Shown: positions 26,789-35,855 of the stretch, piece by piece
Layout: each line of letters opens with the position of its first letter
Position numbering within the stretch: the first letter of the stretch is position 1
Assembly: GCF_001428665.1 (NCBI RefSeq)
Contig: NZ_LMIJ01000024.1
Location: forward strand, 162,809 to 222,880
Length of the DNA stretch: 60,072 nucleotides
From: Acidovorax sp. Root219
GTDB taxonomy: Bacteria; Pseudomonadota; Gammaproteobacteria; Burkholderiales; Burkholderiaceae_C
Reading direction: 5' to 3'
The notes under the pieces: model-generated
What the model was told of the DNA's origin: nothing
The model's input: the letters and a program-made list of their open reading frames with translations, nothing else
Databases searched by the model: none
Program-made: the position numbers and the translations under genes

Positions 26789-28383
26789 GTCATCTCCTGG
26801 CGGGTGACGCGCGCCAGCTCTTCCAGCGTGGTGACGCCGGCCAGCACCTTGCCGATGCCGTCGGCCCGCATGGTGCGCACACCCTGCTCGATGGCCTTGC
26901 GGCGCACGCCTTCGGCGGGCAGCTTCTGGATGATGGCTTCCTTGATCGCCGTGGTCATGGGCAGCATTTCATAGATGCCCGTACGGCCGATGTAGCCCGA
27001 CTGGCCGCAGTGGTGGCAGCCCTTGCCGTGGAACAGCTCGGTCACCTGGTGTGCCTGCACGCCTTCTTCGGCCAGGAACAAGAGGTCGGCCGAGGTGGGC
27101 GTGGTGCCCTCCCGGCAGTGCGGGCAGATCATGCGCACCAGGCGCTGCGCCACGATCAGCACCACCGAGGAGGCGATGAGGTAGCTTTCCACCCCCATCT
27201 CCATGAGCCGGTGAGGTGCGCCGAACGAGTCGTTGGTGTGCAGGGTCGAGAACACCAGGTGGCCCGTGAGGGCGGACTGGATCGAGATCTCGGCCGTTTC
27301 GCGGTCGCGGATTTCGCCGACCATGATGATGTCCGGGTCCTGCCGCACGATGGAGCGCAACGCGCTCGCAAACGTCAGGTCGATCTGCGACTTGACCTGG
27401 ATCTGGTTGATGCCGTCGATCTGGTACTCGACCGGGTCTTCCACCGTGATGATCTTGTTACCCGGCAGGTTCACCTTGCCCAGCGAGGCGTACAGCGTGC
27501 TGGTCTTGCCGCTGCCGGTGGGGCCGGTCACGAGGATCATGCCGTGCGGCTGCACGATGGCGGCCTCCAGCATGGCCAGCGCCTCGGCGTTCAGGCCGAG
27601 CGAGTCCATGCCCATCATGCCGGGGCCCTGGTCCAGCAAGCGGATGACCATGCTTTCGCCATACACCGTGGGCACGGTGGAGACGCGCATGTCGATCTGG
27701 CGGCCGCCGACTTCCATCTTCATGCGGCCGTCCTGCGGCAGGCGGCGCTCGGCGATGTTCATCTTGGCGCGCAGCTTCAGGTGCGAGATGGACGCCATGT
27801 ACATGCGCCGGGGCGGCGATTCTGCGTCGAACAGCACGCCGTCGATGCGGTAGCGCACGCGGAACTTCTGCTGCGAGACTTCCAGGTGCAAATCCGACGC
27901 TCGGCTTTCCACCGCGCGCAGCAGCAGCGACTGCACCAGGCGCACCACGGGGGCATCTTCGGCCAGGGCCTTCAGGGTTTCGAGGTCGTCGTCCTGGTTG
28001 TCGGAGCCCGAGGCGTTCTCGTCGTCGAAGGCGGCCAAGTTGGCGTTTTCGGGCCGGTAGATCTGGTCCAGGCCGGAATGGATCCACATGCGTGGCGCCA
28101 GGTGCAGGCGCGTGGGCACGGTGAAGAACTGCTTGAGGGCATCGAGCGCCGCCAGTTGCACTGGCACGCTGGAGGCTATGTGCACCACCTCGTCCGACAC
28201 CGAGAACGGCAGCAGCGAGTTGGAACGCAGGAAGGCCGGCGACAGCCCCTCGATGGGGGCCACGTCCTGCAGCGCATGCGTCATGGTGTTGAGCAGCGGC
28301 ACCTTCAAGTTGCGCGCGAACTGGGCCAGAAGCTCTGCTTCCTGGTTGCCGGCGTCATCGGTGCCGATGGGGAGACTGCTCAT
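26785..28383 (-). CDS. gspE: Type II secretion ATPase GspE
   Basis: A 532-residue AAA+ secretion ATPase that powers pseudopilus assembly. N1E-type region at residues 30-120, an acidic linker (AFDDENASGSDNQDDD), then the catalytic part with Walker A GPTGSGKTST, Asp box ITVEDPVEYQIDGINQIQV, Walker B IIMVGEIRDRETAEIS and the His box. A tetracysteine zinc module (CPHC...CHHC) lies near residue 430-475. It is the first gene of the operon; a possible -10 (TACAAT on the minus strand) is at 28519-28524. Confidence 0.95.
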   Translation of the reverse strand: MSSLPIGTDDAGNQEAELLAQFARNLKVPLLNTMTHALQDVAPIEGLSPAFLRSNSLLPFSVSDEVVHIASSVPVQLAALDALKQFFTVPTRLHLAPRMWIHSGLDQIYRPENANLAAFDDENASGSDNQDDDLETLKALAEDAPVVRLVQSLLLRAVESRASDLHLEVSQQKFRVRYRIDGVLFDAESPPRRMYMASISHLKLRAKMNIAERRLPQDGRMKMEVGGRQIDMRVSTVPTVYGESMVIRLLDQGPGMMGMDSLGLNAEALAMLEAAIVQPHGMILVTGPTGSGKTSTLYASLGKVNLPGNKIITVEDPVEYQIDGINQIQVKSQIDLTFASALRSIVRQDPDIIMVGEIRDRETAEISIQSALTGHLVFSTLHTNDSFGAPHRLMEMGVESYLIASSVVLIVAQRLVRMICPHCREGTTPTSADLLFLAEEGVQAHQVTELFHGKGCHHCGQSGYIGRTGIYEMLPMTTAIKEAIIQKLPAEGVRRKAIEQGVRTMRADGIGKVLAGVTTLEELARVTRQEMT

Positions 28384-28612
28384 AGTTGCTATGGGAATGG
28401 CCGGTTCGGCACGGGGGACTTGGGGTGGAAAGGGGTTTGCCAGCAGCCCAAGGCCTGTGGCATGGGCGCTGCGCGACCCGCCCAGCCACGGGCTGGGGGC
28501 GTTCTGGCACCACTCGGCATTGTAGTTTGTTCGCCTTTCCCGGGGCACCCCCTGCATGGGTGGGCTTGTGCCGGGGCTCGTAACAAAGACGAGTTCTTGT
28601 TAATGGGCCGGC

Positions 28613-30742
28613 TCAGATCGCCAGAGGATCCACGTCCACCAGCCAGCGGATCAGCCCTTTGTGGGCCGGATCGCTGCGCGTTGCCTGCATCACGGGCTGC
28701 CAGGTGGCCAGAAAACGCTGCAGGGCGGCCCGGCTCGGGCTTTCCAGCAGCATCTGGGCGCGCTCCACGTTGGCGATGCGCTGGATGGTCAGCGGCACCG
28801 GCGGGTACAGGGTGACATGGTCCAGCCCCGGCAGGCCATGCTCCCGGGCGGCGGCACTGGCGGCGGTCAGGAAGCCCTGGGCCACTTCCTGGGTGCGGGC
28901 GTCGGCGCGCACCAGGGCCTGGTAGGCGAAGGGCGGCATGCCCGCCTCCTGGCGCTCCTGGAGCTGCTGGGCGGCGAAGGCTGGGTAGTCGTGCGTGCGC
29001 AGCGCCTCGAACACCGCGTGCTGGGGGTGAAAGCTCTGTACCCACATCTCGCAGGGGGCCCCGCCCTGGGCGGCCATGTAGGCCGCATCGCGCCCGGCGC
29101 GTCCGCCGGCCTGCATGAGCAGGGCGAACAGGCGCTCGGCCGCGCGAAAGTCGCTGGAGAACAGCGCGCCGTCGGGCTGCACCGCCGCCACCAGGGTGAT
29201 GCGGCGAAAGTCGTGGCCCTTGGCGATCATCTGCGTGCCCACCAGTACGTCCACCTCGCCCGAGTGCACCTGCGCCAGCTGGCTCTCGAGTGCGCCCTTG
29301 GCCTTGGTGGTGTCGGCATCGATGCGGGCGATGCGCGCGGGCGAACCATCGGGGCGCAGCACCTCGGACAGCAGGCCGCCCAGTTGCTCCTCCAACTGCT
29401 CGGTGCCCCGGCCCATGGACAAGATGTCGGGGCTACCGCAGGTAGGGCAGTGGCGCGGCACGCGCACGGTGTAGCCGCAGTGGTGGCAGCGCAGGGTGCG
29501 GTCGGTCTTGTGGAACACCTGGTGCGCGCTGCAGTGGGGGCAGTCGCTCTTCCAGCCGCAGTCGGCGCAGTGCAGCACGGGGGCGTAGCCGCGGCGGTTG
29601 AGCAAAATCATGCTCTGCTCACCGCGCTGCACCCGCTCGGTGATGGCGGCCAGCAAGGGGGCGGTGAACACCGCGCGCCGGGGCTGCTGGTTCATGTCCA
29701 CCCGGCGCACGCGCGGCAGTTGGCCCGCGCCGATGCGGCTGGGCATGTGCAGGCGCAGGTAGCGGCCGCCCTCCGGGTCTTCGGGCGTAGGCGGGCGGCT
29801 GGCGTGCCAGCTCTCCAGCGAGGGCGTGGCCGAACCCAGCAGCACCTTGGCACCCTGCTCGCGCCCGCGCCATATGGCCAGGTCGCGTGCGGAGTAGCGG
29901 GCACCCTCCTGCTGCTTGTAGCTGGGGTCATGCTCCTCGTCCACGATGATCAGGCGCAGCCCGGGCAGGCTGGCGAACACCGCCATGCGCGTGCCCAACA
30001 CGATGCGCGCGGTGCCGCTGTGCGCGGCCAGCCAGCTCTTGAGGCGCTGCGGGTTGGTCATGCCGCTGTGCAGCGAGACCACGGCCTGGGCGCCGAAACG
30101 GGGTGCGAAACGGGCGGTGAAGCGCTCTTCGAGCTGCGGGGTGAGGTTGATCTCGGGCACCATCACCAGGGCCTGGGCGCTAGGGTCGGCGTCCAGCACC
30201 TCCTGCACGCAGCGCAAGTAGACCTCGGTCTTGCCGCTGCCGGTGCTGCCGAACAGCACGAACGGGCCTTTTTCGGCGGCGATCAGCGCGCGCGCGCTTT
30301 CCTGCTCGGGCGTCAGGGCCACGGTGGGCAGGTCCTGGCTGGTGTCGCCAACGGGCGCGGCCGGGCGGCGCAGGCGCCGGGCCAGTTGCTCCGGCCCCAG
30401 GTCGCGCAACTGCGGCGGCAGGGCCGCCAGGGCCACCTCGCCCAGCGAGCGCTGGTAGTAGCGTGCCGCAAACCCCACCAGGCGGCGCCAGGGCGCATCG
30501 AGCGGCGCCACGCCGGCCAGCACCCCGGCAATGGCGCGCATGGTGGCGCCCTCGGGCAGCTCGCCGGTGGCTTCGTCGCTGTCCCAGACCACGCCCAGCA
30601 CCTCGCGCGTGCCAAACGGCACCCGCACCAGCGTGCCCGGCGGCAGGGCCTCGGGGCTGGCGTAGCTCAGCAGATCGCCCACGCCGCTGTGCGAGGGCGC
30701 GTGCAGGGCCACATGGACGATGGTGGTGGGGGGCAAGGTCAA
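28613..30742 (-). CDS. priA: Primosomal replication protein N' (PriA helicase)
   Basis: A 709-residue superfamily 2 helicase that reloads the replisome at stalled forks. Motifs: Walker A GSTGSGKTEVY, DEEHD, GSATPSLES, and the zinc-binding region CADCGWKSDCPHC...CHHCGY...CPTC, which is complete. The C-terminal helicase lobe has GTQMIAKGHDF and QAGGRAGR. No ATG is found near the N-terminus; TTG at 30742 or GTG at 30712 is the likely start, which may keep expression low. Its upstream DNA is the DnaA-box-rich region. Confidence 0.95.
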   Translation of the reverse strand: MTLPPTTIVHVALHAPSHSGVGDLLSYASPEALPPGTLVRVPFGTREVLGVVWDSDEATGELPEGATMRAIAGVLAGVAPLDAPWRRLVGFAARYYQRSLGEVALAALPPQLRDLGPEQLARRLRRPAAPVGDTSQDLPTVALTPEQESARALIAAEKGPFVLFGSTGSGKTEVYLRCVQEVLDADPSAQALVMVPEINLTPQLEERFTARFAPRFGAQAVVSLHSGMTNPQRLKSWLAAHSGTARIVLGTRMAVFASLPGLRLIIVDEEHDPSYKQQEGARYSARDLAIWRGREQGAKVLLGSATPSLESWHASRPPTPEDPEGGRYLRLHMPSRIGAGQLPRVRRVDMNQQPRRAVFTAPLLAAITERVQRGEQSMILLNRRGYAPVLHCADCGWKSDCPHCSAHQVFHKTDRTLRCHHCGYTVRVPRHCPTCGSPDILSMGRGTEQLEEQLGGLLSEVLRPDGSPARIARIDADTTKAKGALESQLAQVHSGEVDVLVGTQMIAKGHDFRRITLVAAVQPDGALFSSDFRAAERLFALLMQAGGRAGRDAAYMAAQGGAPCEMWVQSFHPQHAVFEALRTHDYPAFAAQQLQERQEAGMPPFAYQALVRADARTQEVAQGFLTAASAAAREHGLPGLDHVTLYPPVPLTIQRIANVERAQMLLESPSRAALQRFLATWQPVMQATRSDPAHKGLIRWLVDVDPLAI

Positions 30743-30909
30743 GGGATCAGGGGTGTGCGGCGACCGCGCAGGAGCGGTAAGGCAACCGGGAATCGTACGC
30801 GAATCCTCCAGGTCGCCGGGCGCACGGGCGGCCTGCGCAGCTTGCGTGCGCTAGTTCATGTCCTGTGGCGATGTGGGCGCCAAGTGCATGATCGCGCTGC
30901 GTTTTTCCA

Positions 30910-31479
30910 GTCATCCCACAATTCTGTGGATAACTTTGTTGACATCCTGTCTTCACCACGGCCCAGGCCGCATGGATACTGGGCCTGAACAGATTGCCTG
31001 TTAATCCGGCAGTGCCAAAAAATCCATATGAATCAATCATCTGATGATTTTTTGGGCGATTTTTTGTGTTAACGGCATCGATCCAATTTTTGCTGCGCCG
31101 CATCACGTTTTGTGTGCATAAGTGCAGTTGGCTAGGTTCGTCAAGAGGACATTGGGCGTGCTTTCTGTGTTAGCCGACGAGGCGAGATATCCACTGATTT
31201 CTGCGATATCGCACGCAAGTGCTTGATTTATCAAGGGTTTCCCGAGAAGTTCAGGAAATCTGTGGATAACTTTGTTGATATCTCCCGTGCTCAGACCGCC
31301 AGCCCTTGAAGGACCGCGCTTTCGCTAGGTTGCCTGCCAAAAGTGCAACCGGTGGATGCCTATACAAATCAAGCACTTGCGACATGGTGAAAATAAAGTG
31401 CTGCCGTGGAAACCGCGCGATAGAATTTTTCAAGGATGGGCTGTCGGTGTGCACAACCCTGGCTATTCCTGGTCCTGGG
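30910..31479. repeat. DnaA-box tandem unit 1
   Basis: Left copy of the duplicated module, from AGTCATCCC to GGCTATTCCTGG. It contains boxes at 30925, 31113, 31261 and 31448, an AT-rich 29-base segment at 31016-31044 shared exactly with unit 2, and inverted 14-base repeats CAAGTGCTTGATTT (31216-31229) and AAATCAAGCACTTG (31366-31379). Offset to unit 2 is 707-708 bases throughout. Confidence 0.85.
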
Positions 31480-31617
31480 ATGGCTTTTCTGACAGCCTTT
31501 CTTACCCAAATCAGTGGGCCTGCCGGGGCCAGCGGCATTTTCGGCCGGCGCGCCCCACGGTGCAGGCGCAGGGGCGGGGCGGATCACCCGGCCGTCGGTT
31601 CCGCCGCACTCTGCCAA

Positions 31618-32186
31618 GTCATCCCAGGATTTTGTGGATAACTTTGTTGACATCCTGCCTCCATGGCTCCGCAAGCCGCATGGGTGCTGGGCTCCAACAG
31701 AATGCCTGTCAAAGTGGCAGGGTCAAAAAATCCATATGAATCAATCATCTGAGGATTTTTACAGCGCTTTCCTGTGCTAGGGCAACGCCTGCTGCTTTTG
31801 CTGCGCCGCGTCACGGTTTGTGTGCATAAGTGCAGTTGGCCCGGTTCGTCAAGGGGCGGTTGGCCCTGGTTTTTATGCTAGGGCTGCAGGGCGACATCCA
31901 GTGTTTTCTGTCATTTCGGCTGCAAGTGCTTGATTTCACGGGGTTTTCACAAGAAATCCAGAAATTCTGTGGATAACTTTGTTGATATCCCCGGTGTTTG
32001 GCCCACCGACCCTTGCAAAGCCGTGCTTCCGGTAGATTGCCCAGCAAAAGTGCACTCGGTGAATGCCTATACAAATCAAGCACTTGCAGCAGTGCGAAAA
32101 AAAAGGGCCGTCACGCAGACGGCCCGATTGATTTTTTCGCAGATGCACCGCTGGTGTGCACAACCCAGGCTATTCCTGGCGCTGGA
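31618..32186. repeat. DnaA-box tandem unit 2
   Basis: Right copy of the module, with boxes at 31633, 31821, 31968 and 32155, the AT-rich 29-base segment at 31724-31752, and the 14-base inverted repeats at 31923-31936 and 32073-32086. It ends about ten bases from the hemE stop and includes the hemE terminator hairpin. Confidence 0.85.
32105..32125 (-). terminator. hemE rho-independent terminator
   Basis: An eight-base stem GGGCCGTC / GACGGCCC with a five-base loop. An A run at 32097-32104 becomes the T tract on the minus strand, downstream of hemE. A T run on the other side could make it work in both directions. Confidence 0.85.
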
Positions 32187-32196
32187 GGGCGGCTTT

Positions 32197-33312
32197 TCAG
32201 CCTCCGGCGCGCTGGCTGCGGGAATACTGGTGCACGGTCTCGACCAGCGCCGCCACATGCTCGGGCGGGGTGAACTGGCTGATGCCATGCCCCAGGTTGA
32301 AGATGTGCGTGGGCCCGGTGCTGCTGCGATCGGTGTGCGGCGTGCCGAAGCTGTCGAGCACCCGGCGCGCCTGCGCGGCGATCTGCTCGGGTGGGGCAAA
32401 CAGCACATTGGGGTCGATATTGCCCTGCAGGGCCTTGCCCGGGCCGCCCACGGCGCCGCCCACCAGTGCACGGGCGCGCGCCAGGTTCGCTGTCCAGTCC
32501 AGGCCCAGCACCTCGCAGTCCAGCGGCTTCATGTCTTCCAGCCACAGGGCGCCGCCTTTGGTGAAGACCAGGCGGGGCACGTCGGTGCCGTCCACGCCGG
32601 TGCGTTTGAGCTGTGCCAGCACCCGGGCCGTGTAGGCCAGGCTGAACTCCTGGAAGGCGCCGTCGGCCAGCACACCACCCCAGCTGTCGAAAATCATCAC
32701 CGCCTGGGCGCCCGCGTCGATCTGGGCATTCAGGTAGGCCGCCACGGCGTCGGCGTTGGTCGCCAGGATGCGGTGCATCAGGTCGGGGCGGGCGTACATC
32801 AGGCTCTTGACCATGCGGTAGTCGTCGCTGCCCTTGCCCTCGACCATGTAGCAGGCCAGCGTCCAGGGGCTGCCCGAAAAACCGATCAGCGGCACGCGGC
32901 CGTTCAGCGCCTTGCGGATGCTGGTGACGGCGTCGAACACATAGCGCAGCTTGTCCATGTCGGGCACGGCCAGCTCGTCCACGGCGGCCTCGTCACGCAC
33001 CACCCTGGCAAAGCGCGGACCCTCGCCTTCGGCGAACGACAGGCCCAGGCCCATGGCGTCGGGCACGGTGAGGATGTCGCTGAACAGGATGGCCGCGTCG
33101 AGCGGGAAGCGGGCCAAAGGCTGCAGCGTCACCTCGGTCGCGTAGTCCACATTGGTGGCCAGGCCCATGAAGCTGCCGGCCTTGGCGCGCGTGGCCTTGT
33201 ACTCGGGCAGATAGCGGCCCGCCTGGCGCATCAGCCATAGGGGGGTGTAATCGGTGGCCTGGCGGCGGCATGCGCGCAGGAAGGTGTCGTTGGAGAGGGG
33301 GGCAAAGCTCAT
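32197..33312 (-). CDS. hemE: Uroporphyrinogen decarboxylase
   Basis: A 371-residue heme-pathway enzyme that converts uroporphyrinogen III to coproporphyrinogen III by removing four carboxyl groups. The family signature [16 protein letters not shown] is at about residue 24, with catalytic [13 protein letters not shown], the second signature region [17 protein letters not shown], and FDSWGGVLA and FNLGHGI near the end. Length is normal. It ends at a strong terminator, so read-through into the DnaA-box region should be limited. Confidence 0.97.
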   Translation of the reverse strand: MSFAPLSNDTFLRACRRQATDYTPLWLMRQAGRYLPEYKATRAKAGSFMGLATNVDYATEVTLQPLARFPLDAAILFSDILTVPDAMGLGLSFAEGEGPRFARVVRDEAAVDELAVPDMDKLRYVFDAVTSIRKALNGRVPLIGFSGSPWTLACYMVEGKGSDDYRMVKSLMYARPDLMHRILATNADAVAAYLNAQIDAGAQAVMIFDSWGGVLADGAFQEFSLAYTARVLAQLKRTGVDGTDVPRLVFTKGGALWLEDMKPLDCEVLGLDWTANLARARALVGGAVGGPGKALQGNIDPNVLFAPPEQIAAQARRVLDSFGTPHTDRSSTGPTHIFNLGHGISQFTPPEHVAALVETVHQYSRSQRAGG

Positions 33313-33471
33313 GCCCCGATTGTCGCAGGGCCGTGGAGAGCGTTCTTGCCCCAGCCGAACAGGTTCCGTGAGGACTGCGTTCGCAGATGCTTCGGCGTTG
33401 TGCACCCGACCGATCCGTGCCAAGTGCGCGGCCCTGCAAGCGCCACCGTGGATCCGGCTTTGCCGGTCCAC

Positions 33472-33520
33472 TGGAGGCGTCCCCCTCAGGGGGAAGACGC
33501 GAAGCGGCTCAGGGGGAGCT
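33472..33520. repeat. Dispersed GC-rich palindromic repeat
   Basis: A short element with the cores CCCCCTCAGGGGG and GACGCGAAGCGGCTC. Its reverse complement aligns with the element at 48468 over nearly 50 bases with few differences. The right end reaches the stop codon of the adjacent exporter gene. Confidence 0.65.
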
Positions 33521-35099
33521 ACCGCTCGGCGATGTAATGCGACATGCGTGCCACTTCGCCGGGCGCCAGGTAGGCGCGCACCTCGGTTTCTAACGCCTGG
33601 TCGGCCATGGTGGCGCGGGCGCGCTGGTGCAGGTAGTCGGCCCATGACTCGACGATGAAGCGCTCCACATAGCGCGAGGGCTCGCCCAGGTCCTTGTACA
33701 CGCGCCAGAAAGTGGCGCCGTCGCGCCGGCGCGGCGCCTTCATGCGGCTGATGGTGTCCAGGAAGTCGGCGTCGTTGCCCGGCGCGATGCGGTAGCCCAC
33801 TTCCACAGCCACCGGGCCGGCCTCGGGCAGTGGCTCTGCCTCAATGAAGAGTTCATCCCAGGGCGTCGCCTGCGTCACCTCGTGCAGGGCGCCCATGCGC
33901 AACGGCATGGGGCGCGCCAACAGCAGGCCTGCGCCCATGATGGCGGCGGCGACACAGAGCGTGGGCGCGAGGCCCACGATGTCCGAAGCCGCACCCCAGA
34001 AGGCCGAACCGATGGCGAAGGCGCCCAGCGCCGCCACCATGTGCATGGCCACCGCACGCGAGCGCACCCAGGGCGGGGCGCTGGCCTGGGTGGCGGTGTT
34101 GAAGGTGGACATGGCCGACATCCAGGCCGCGCCCCCCAGCACCATGGCCAGGTACACCACCCAGGCGGTGTGCGAGAACGCCGCCACCAGCATCGCCCCG
34201 GCGAACACCAGGCAGGCCACGTTGACGATGGCATCCAGGCTGAAGCGGGCGCGCAGCTTTCCGATGACCAGGCCCACGGCCACGGCGCCGGTGCCCAGGC
34301 AGCCCATGAGCAGCCCGAAGCCCTGGGCGCCCGTGCCTAGCTGGCGCTGGGCGATCACGGGCAGCAGCGCCCACAGGGCCGAACCCGCCGCGCTGTACGC
34401 CATCACGCGCACCAGCTGCGCCAGGATCATGCGCGAATGCCAGGCAAAGCGCAGCCCGCTCAGGGTGCCGCCCCACAGGCGCTCGGCCGGCAGCCGCGTC
34501 GGGGCATGCGGGCGCGGGGGCCAGCGGCGGATGGATTCCCACATCACCACGGTGGTGCACGCCGCCACGGCGAACACCCAGCCTGCCCCCAGCTGCGCGA
34601 ACACCAGCCCGGCCAGCGTGGGGCCCACGGCGCGCGCGGCGTTGTAGGCGATGCTCACGGCGGTGATGGCCTGCGGCCATTCCTCGCGCGGCACCGGGTC
34701 GATGACCGAGGAGTTCCAGGCCGGCGTGAGCACGGCTGTGCAGCATCCGCAAACGAACACCAGGAACAGCACCGACGCCGGCCCGCCCCAGCCCATCAGC
34801 ACCAGCAGGGCCAGCAGGCTGCAGGCGCCGATCTGCGCCAGCAGCGCGCCGGAGATCAGCCGGCGCCGGTCCGTGGTGTCGGCCAGCACACCCGCTGGCA
34901 GGGCCAGCAGGAACATGGGCATGAACACCGCGGTCTGCACCAGCGCGGCCAGGAAAGAGGAGCCCGTGAGCTCCACCATCAGCCAGGCGGCCGCCATGGT
35001 CTGCATGCCGCTGCCGATGAAGAACACCCCGCCGCACAGCCACAGGCCCCTGAATGCAGGTTGGCGCAAGGGGCTCCAGAGCGAGGTGGATGTGGACAT
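33519..35099 (-). CDS. MFS exporter with C-terminal monooxygenase-like domain
   Basis: A 526-residue major facilitator protein of the MFS_3 (enterobactin exporter-like) group. Twelve hydrophobic helices span about residues 15-400, with the loop motif [13 protein letters not shown] between helices 2 and 3. The C-terminal 110 residues ([47 protein letters not shown]) resemble the antibiotic-biosynthesis-monooxygenase-like tail found in this group. The exported compound is unknown. A MarR regulator gene lies upstream on the same strand. Confidence 0.85.
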   Translation of the reverse strand: MSTSTSLWSPLRQPAFRGLWLCGGVFFIGSGMQTMAAAWLMVELTGSSFLAALVQTAVFMPMFLLALPAGVLADTTDRRRLISGALLAQIGACSLLALLVLMGWGGPASVLFLVFVCGCCTAVLTPAWNSSVIDPVPREEWPQAITAVSIAYNAARAVGPTLAGLVFAQLGAGWVFAVAACTTVVMWESIRRWPPRPHAPTRLPAERLWGGTLSGLRFAWHSRMILAQLVRVMAYSAAGSALWALLPVIAQRQLGTGAQGFGLLMGCLGTGAVAVGLVIGKLRARFSLDAIVNVACLVFAGAMLVAAFSHTAWVVYLAMVLGGAAWMSAMSTFNTATQASAPPWVRSRAVAMHMVAALGAFAIGSAFWGAASDIVGLAPTLCVAAAIMGAGLLLARPMPLRMGALHEVTQATPWDELFIEAEPLPEAGPVAVEVGYRIAPGNDADFLDTISRMKAPRRRDGATFWRVYKDLGEPSRYVERFIVESWADYLHQRARATMADQALETEVRAYLAPGEVARMSHYIAER

Positions 35100-35111
35100 G
35101 GATGCGGAGTG

Positions 35112-35145
35112 GGATTCTTATATAGAGGAGGTGCGCGCTGCACCT
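35112..35145 (-). promoter_or_regulatory. Candidate promoter and operator of the MFS exporter
   Basis: On the minus strand a TATATAAG -10-like element lies about 20 bases before the exporter ATG. Just upstream is the palindrome AGGTGC-N5-GCACCT (35129-35145), in the spacer where a MarR-type repressor could block RNA polymerase. Confidence 0.4.
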
Positions 35146-35225
35146 GTAGCCACAGGATAGCGTTACCAGCCGCCTTTGGCGTGGCACAACCCTTCGATTG
35201 CCTGTACATCGGCCAATGAATTGGC

Positions 35226-35759
35226 CTACTCGATGTGCCGCCCGCCCCTGAGCCGGTAGGTGCGCGGCACATCGGTGCGGGTGGCCACCAGGGCCTCGGC
35301 CTGGCGCTGCAGGTGGGCCAGGCTGGCATCGAGCGCTTCGACCGCGCCCGCGTCCAGCCCGGCCAGCAGGCCCTGGTTGAGCGCCTTGATCTGTGGGAAC
35401 AGGGCGTCGTGCACCGCCTGGCCTGCCGGGGTGAGCGAAAGCACGGCCTGGCGCCGGTCGCCCGGCATGGCATCGCGGGTGATGAGTTTCTTGGCCAGCA
35501 GCGAGGTGATGGCGCGCGAAGTGCGCGCACGGTCCAGCCCCAGGCGCTGGGCCAGCTCGGCCGGGGGCATGCCCGGGTGCTCGGCCAGCCACATCAACAG
35601 GCCCCACTCCCGGCGCGTGATGCCATAGCCGCCCTCGCACAGGCGCACCACCAGGCTGCCGGCCACCGCCAGCAGGCGGTTCAGGCGGTACATCAGCAGG
35701 TGCTGGGCCGCCTCGGGGTCGGCCAGCCGGGGCGGGGTGGCGGGTTCGGGTGCGGGCAT
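35226..35759 (-). CDS. MarR family transcriptional regulator
   Basis: A 177-residue winged-helix regulator. The HTH is visible as MPPAELAQRLGLDRARTSRAITSLLAKKLITRDAMPGDRRQAVLSLTPAG, with the wing Asp-Arg-Arg. Dimer helices flank it at both ends. ATG 35759 is used; TTG 35777 is a weaker choice. It may control the MFS exporter downstream and the divergent Bug/sulfatase pair; candidate palindromes lie in front of both. The inducer is unknown. Confidence 0.88.
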   Translation of the reverse strand: MPAPEPATPPRLADPEAAQHLLMYRLNRLLAVAGSLVVRLCEGGYGITRREWGLLMWLAEHPGMPPAELAQRLGLDRARTSRAITSLLAKKLITRDAMPGDRRQAVLSLTPAGQAVHDALFPQIKALNQGLLAGLDAGAVEALDASLAHLQRQAEALVATRTDVPRTYRLRGGRHIE

Positions 35760-35774
35760 CAGGGTATGTCCGGG

Positions 35775-35800
35775 CAATGGTTGTTTAGATCAATCCATTG
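35775..35800. promoter_or_regulatory. Candidate MarR operator between divergent genes
   Basis: CAATGG and CCATTG form an inverted repeat around TTGTTTAGATCAA, which fits the TTG-N7-CAA look of many MarR sites. It lies between marR and the Bug gene, near both starts. Confidence 0.45.
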
Positions 35801-35855
35801 TGGGCCCGATACAGTGCGCCATTCCTTCTATCGATATTCATCCGGGAGCGCCGCC

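Larger units (their letters stand above)
30743..32196. other. DnaA-box-rich non-coding region, possible duplicated replication origin
   Basis: A gene-free stretch of about 1.45 kb, more AT-rich than its surroundings, between priA and hemE. It holds eight sites matching or close to the DnaA box TTATNCACA, all read on the minus strand: TGTGGATAA at 30925, 31261, 31633 and 31968; TGTGCATAA at 31113 and 31821; TGTGCACAA at 31448 and 32155. They lie in two tandem units. hemE-linked origins are known in some alpha-proteobacteria; the usual dnaA-dnaN marker genes are not in this window. The call as an origin is inference; the repeat structure is directly seen. Confidence 0.6.

Noticed and set aside
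31306..31780. Short frames inside the DnaA-box region
   Set aside because: They lack ribosome sites, differ between the two tandem units and show no coding-type third-position bias.
30743..32196. CRISPR array, plasmid iterons or mobile element in the priA-hemE gap
   Set aside because: Repeat units are hundreds of bases long and diverged, with no short equal spacers, no transposase and no plasmid replication gene. DnaA-box content fits an origin-like region better.
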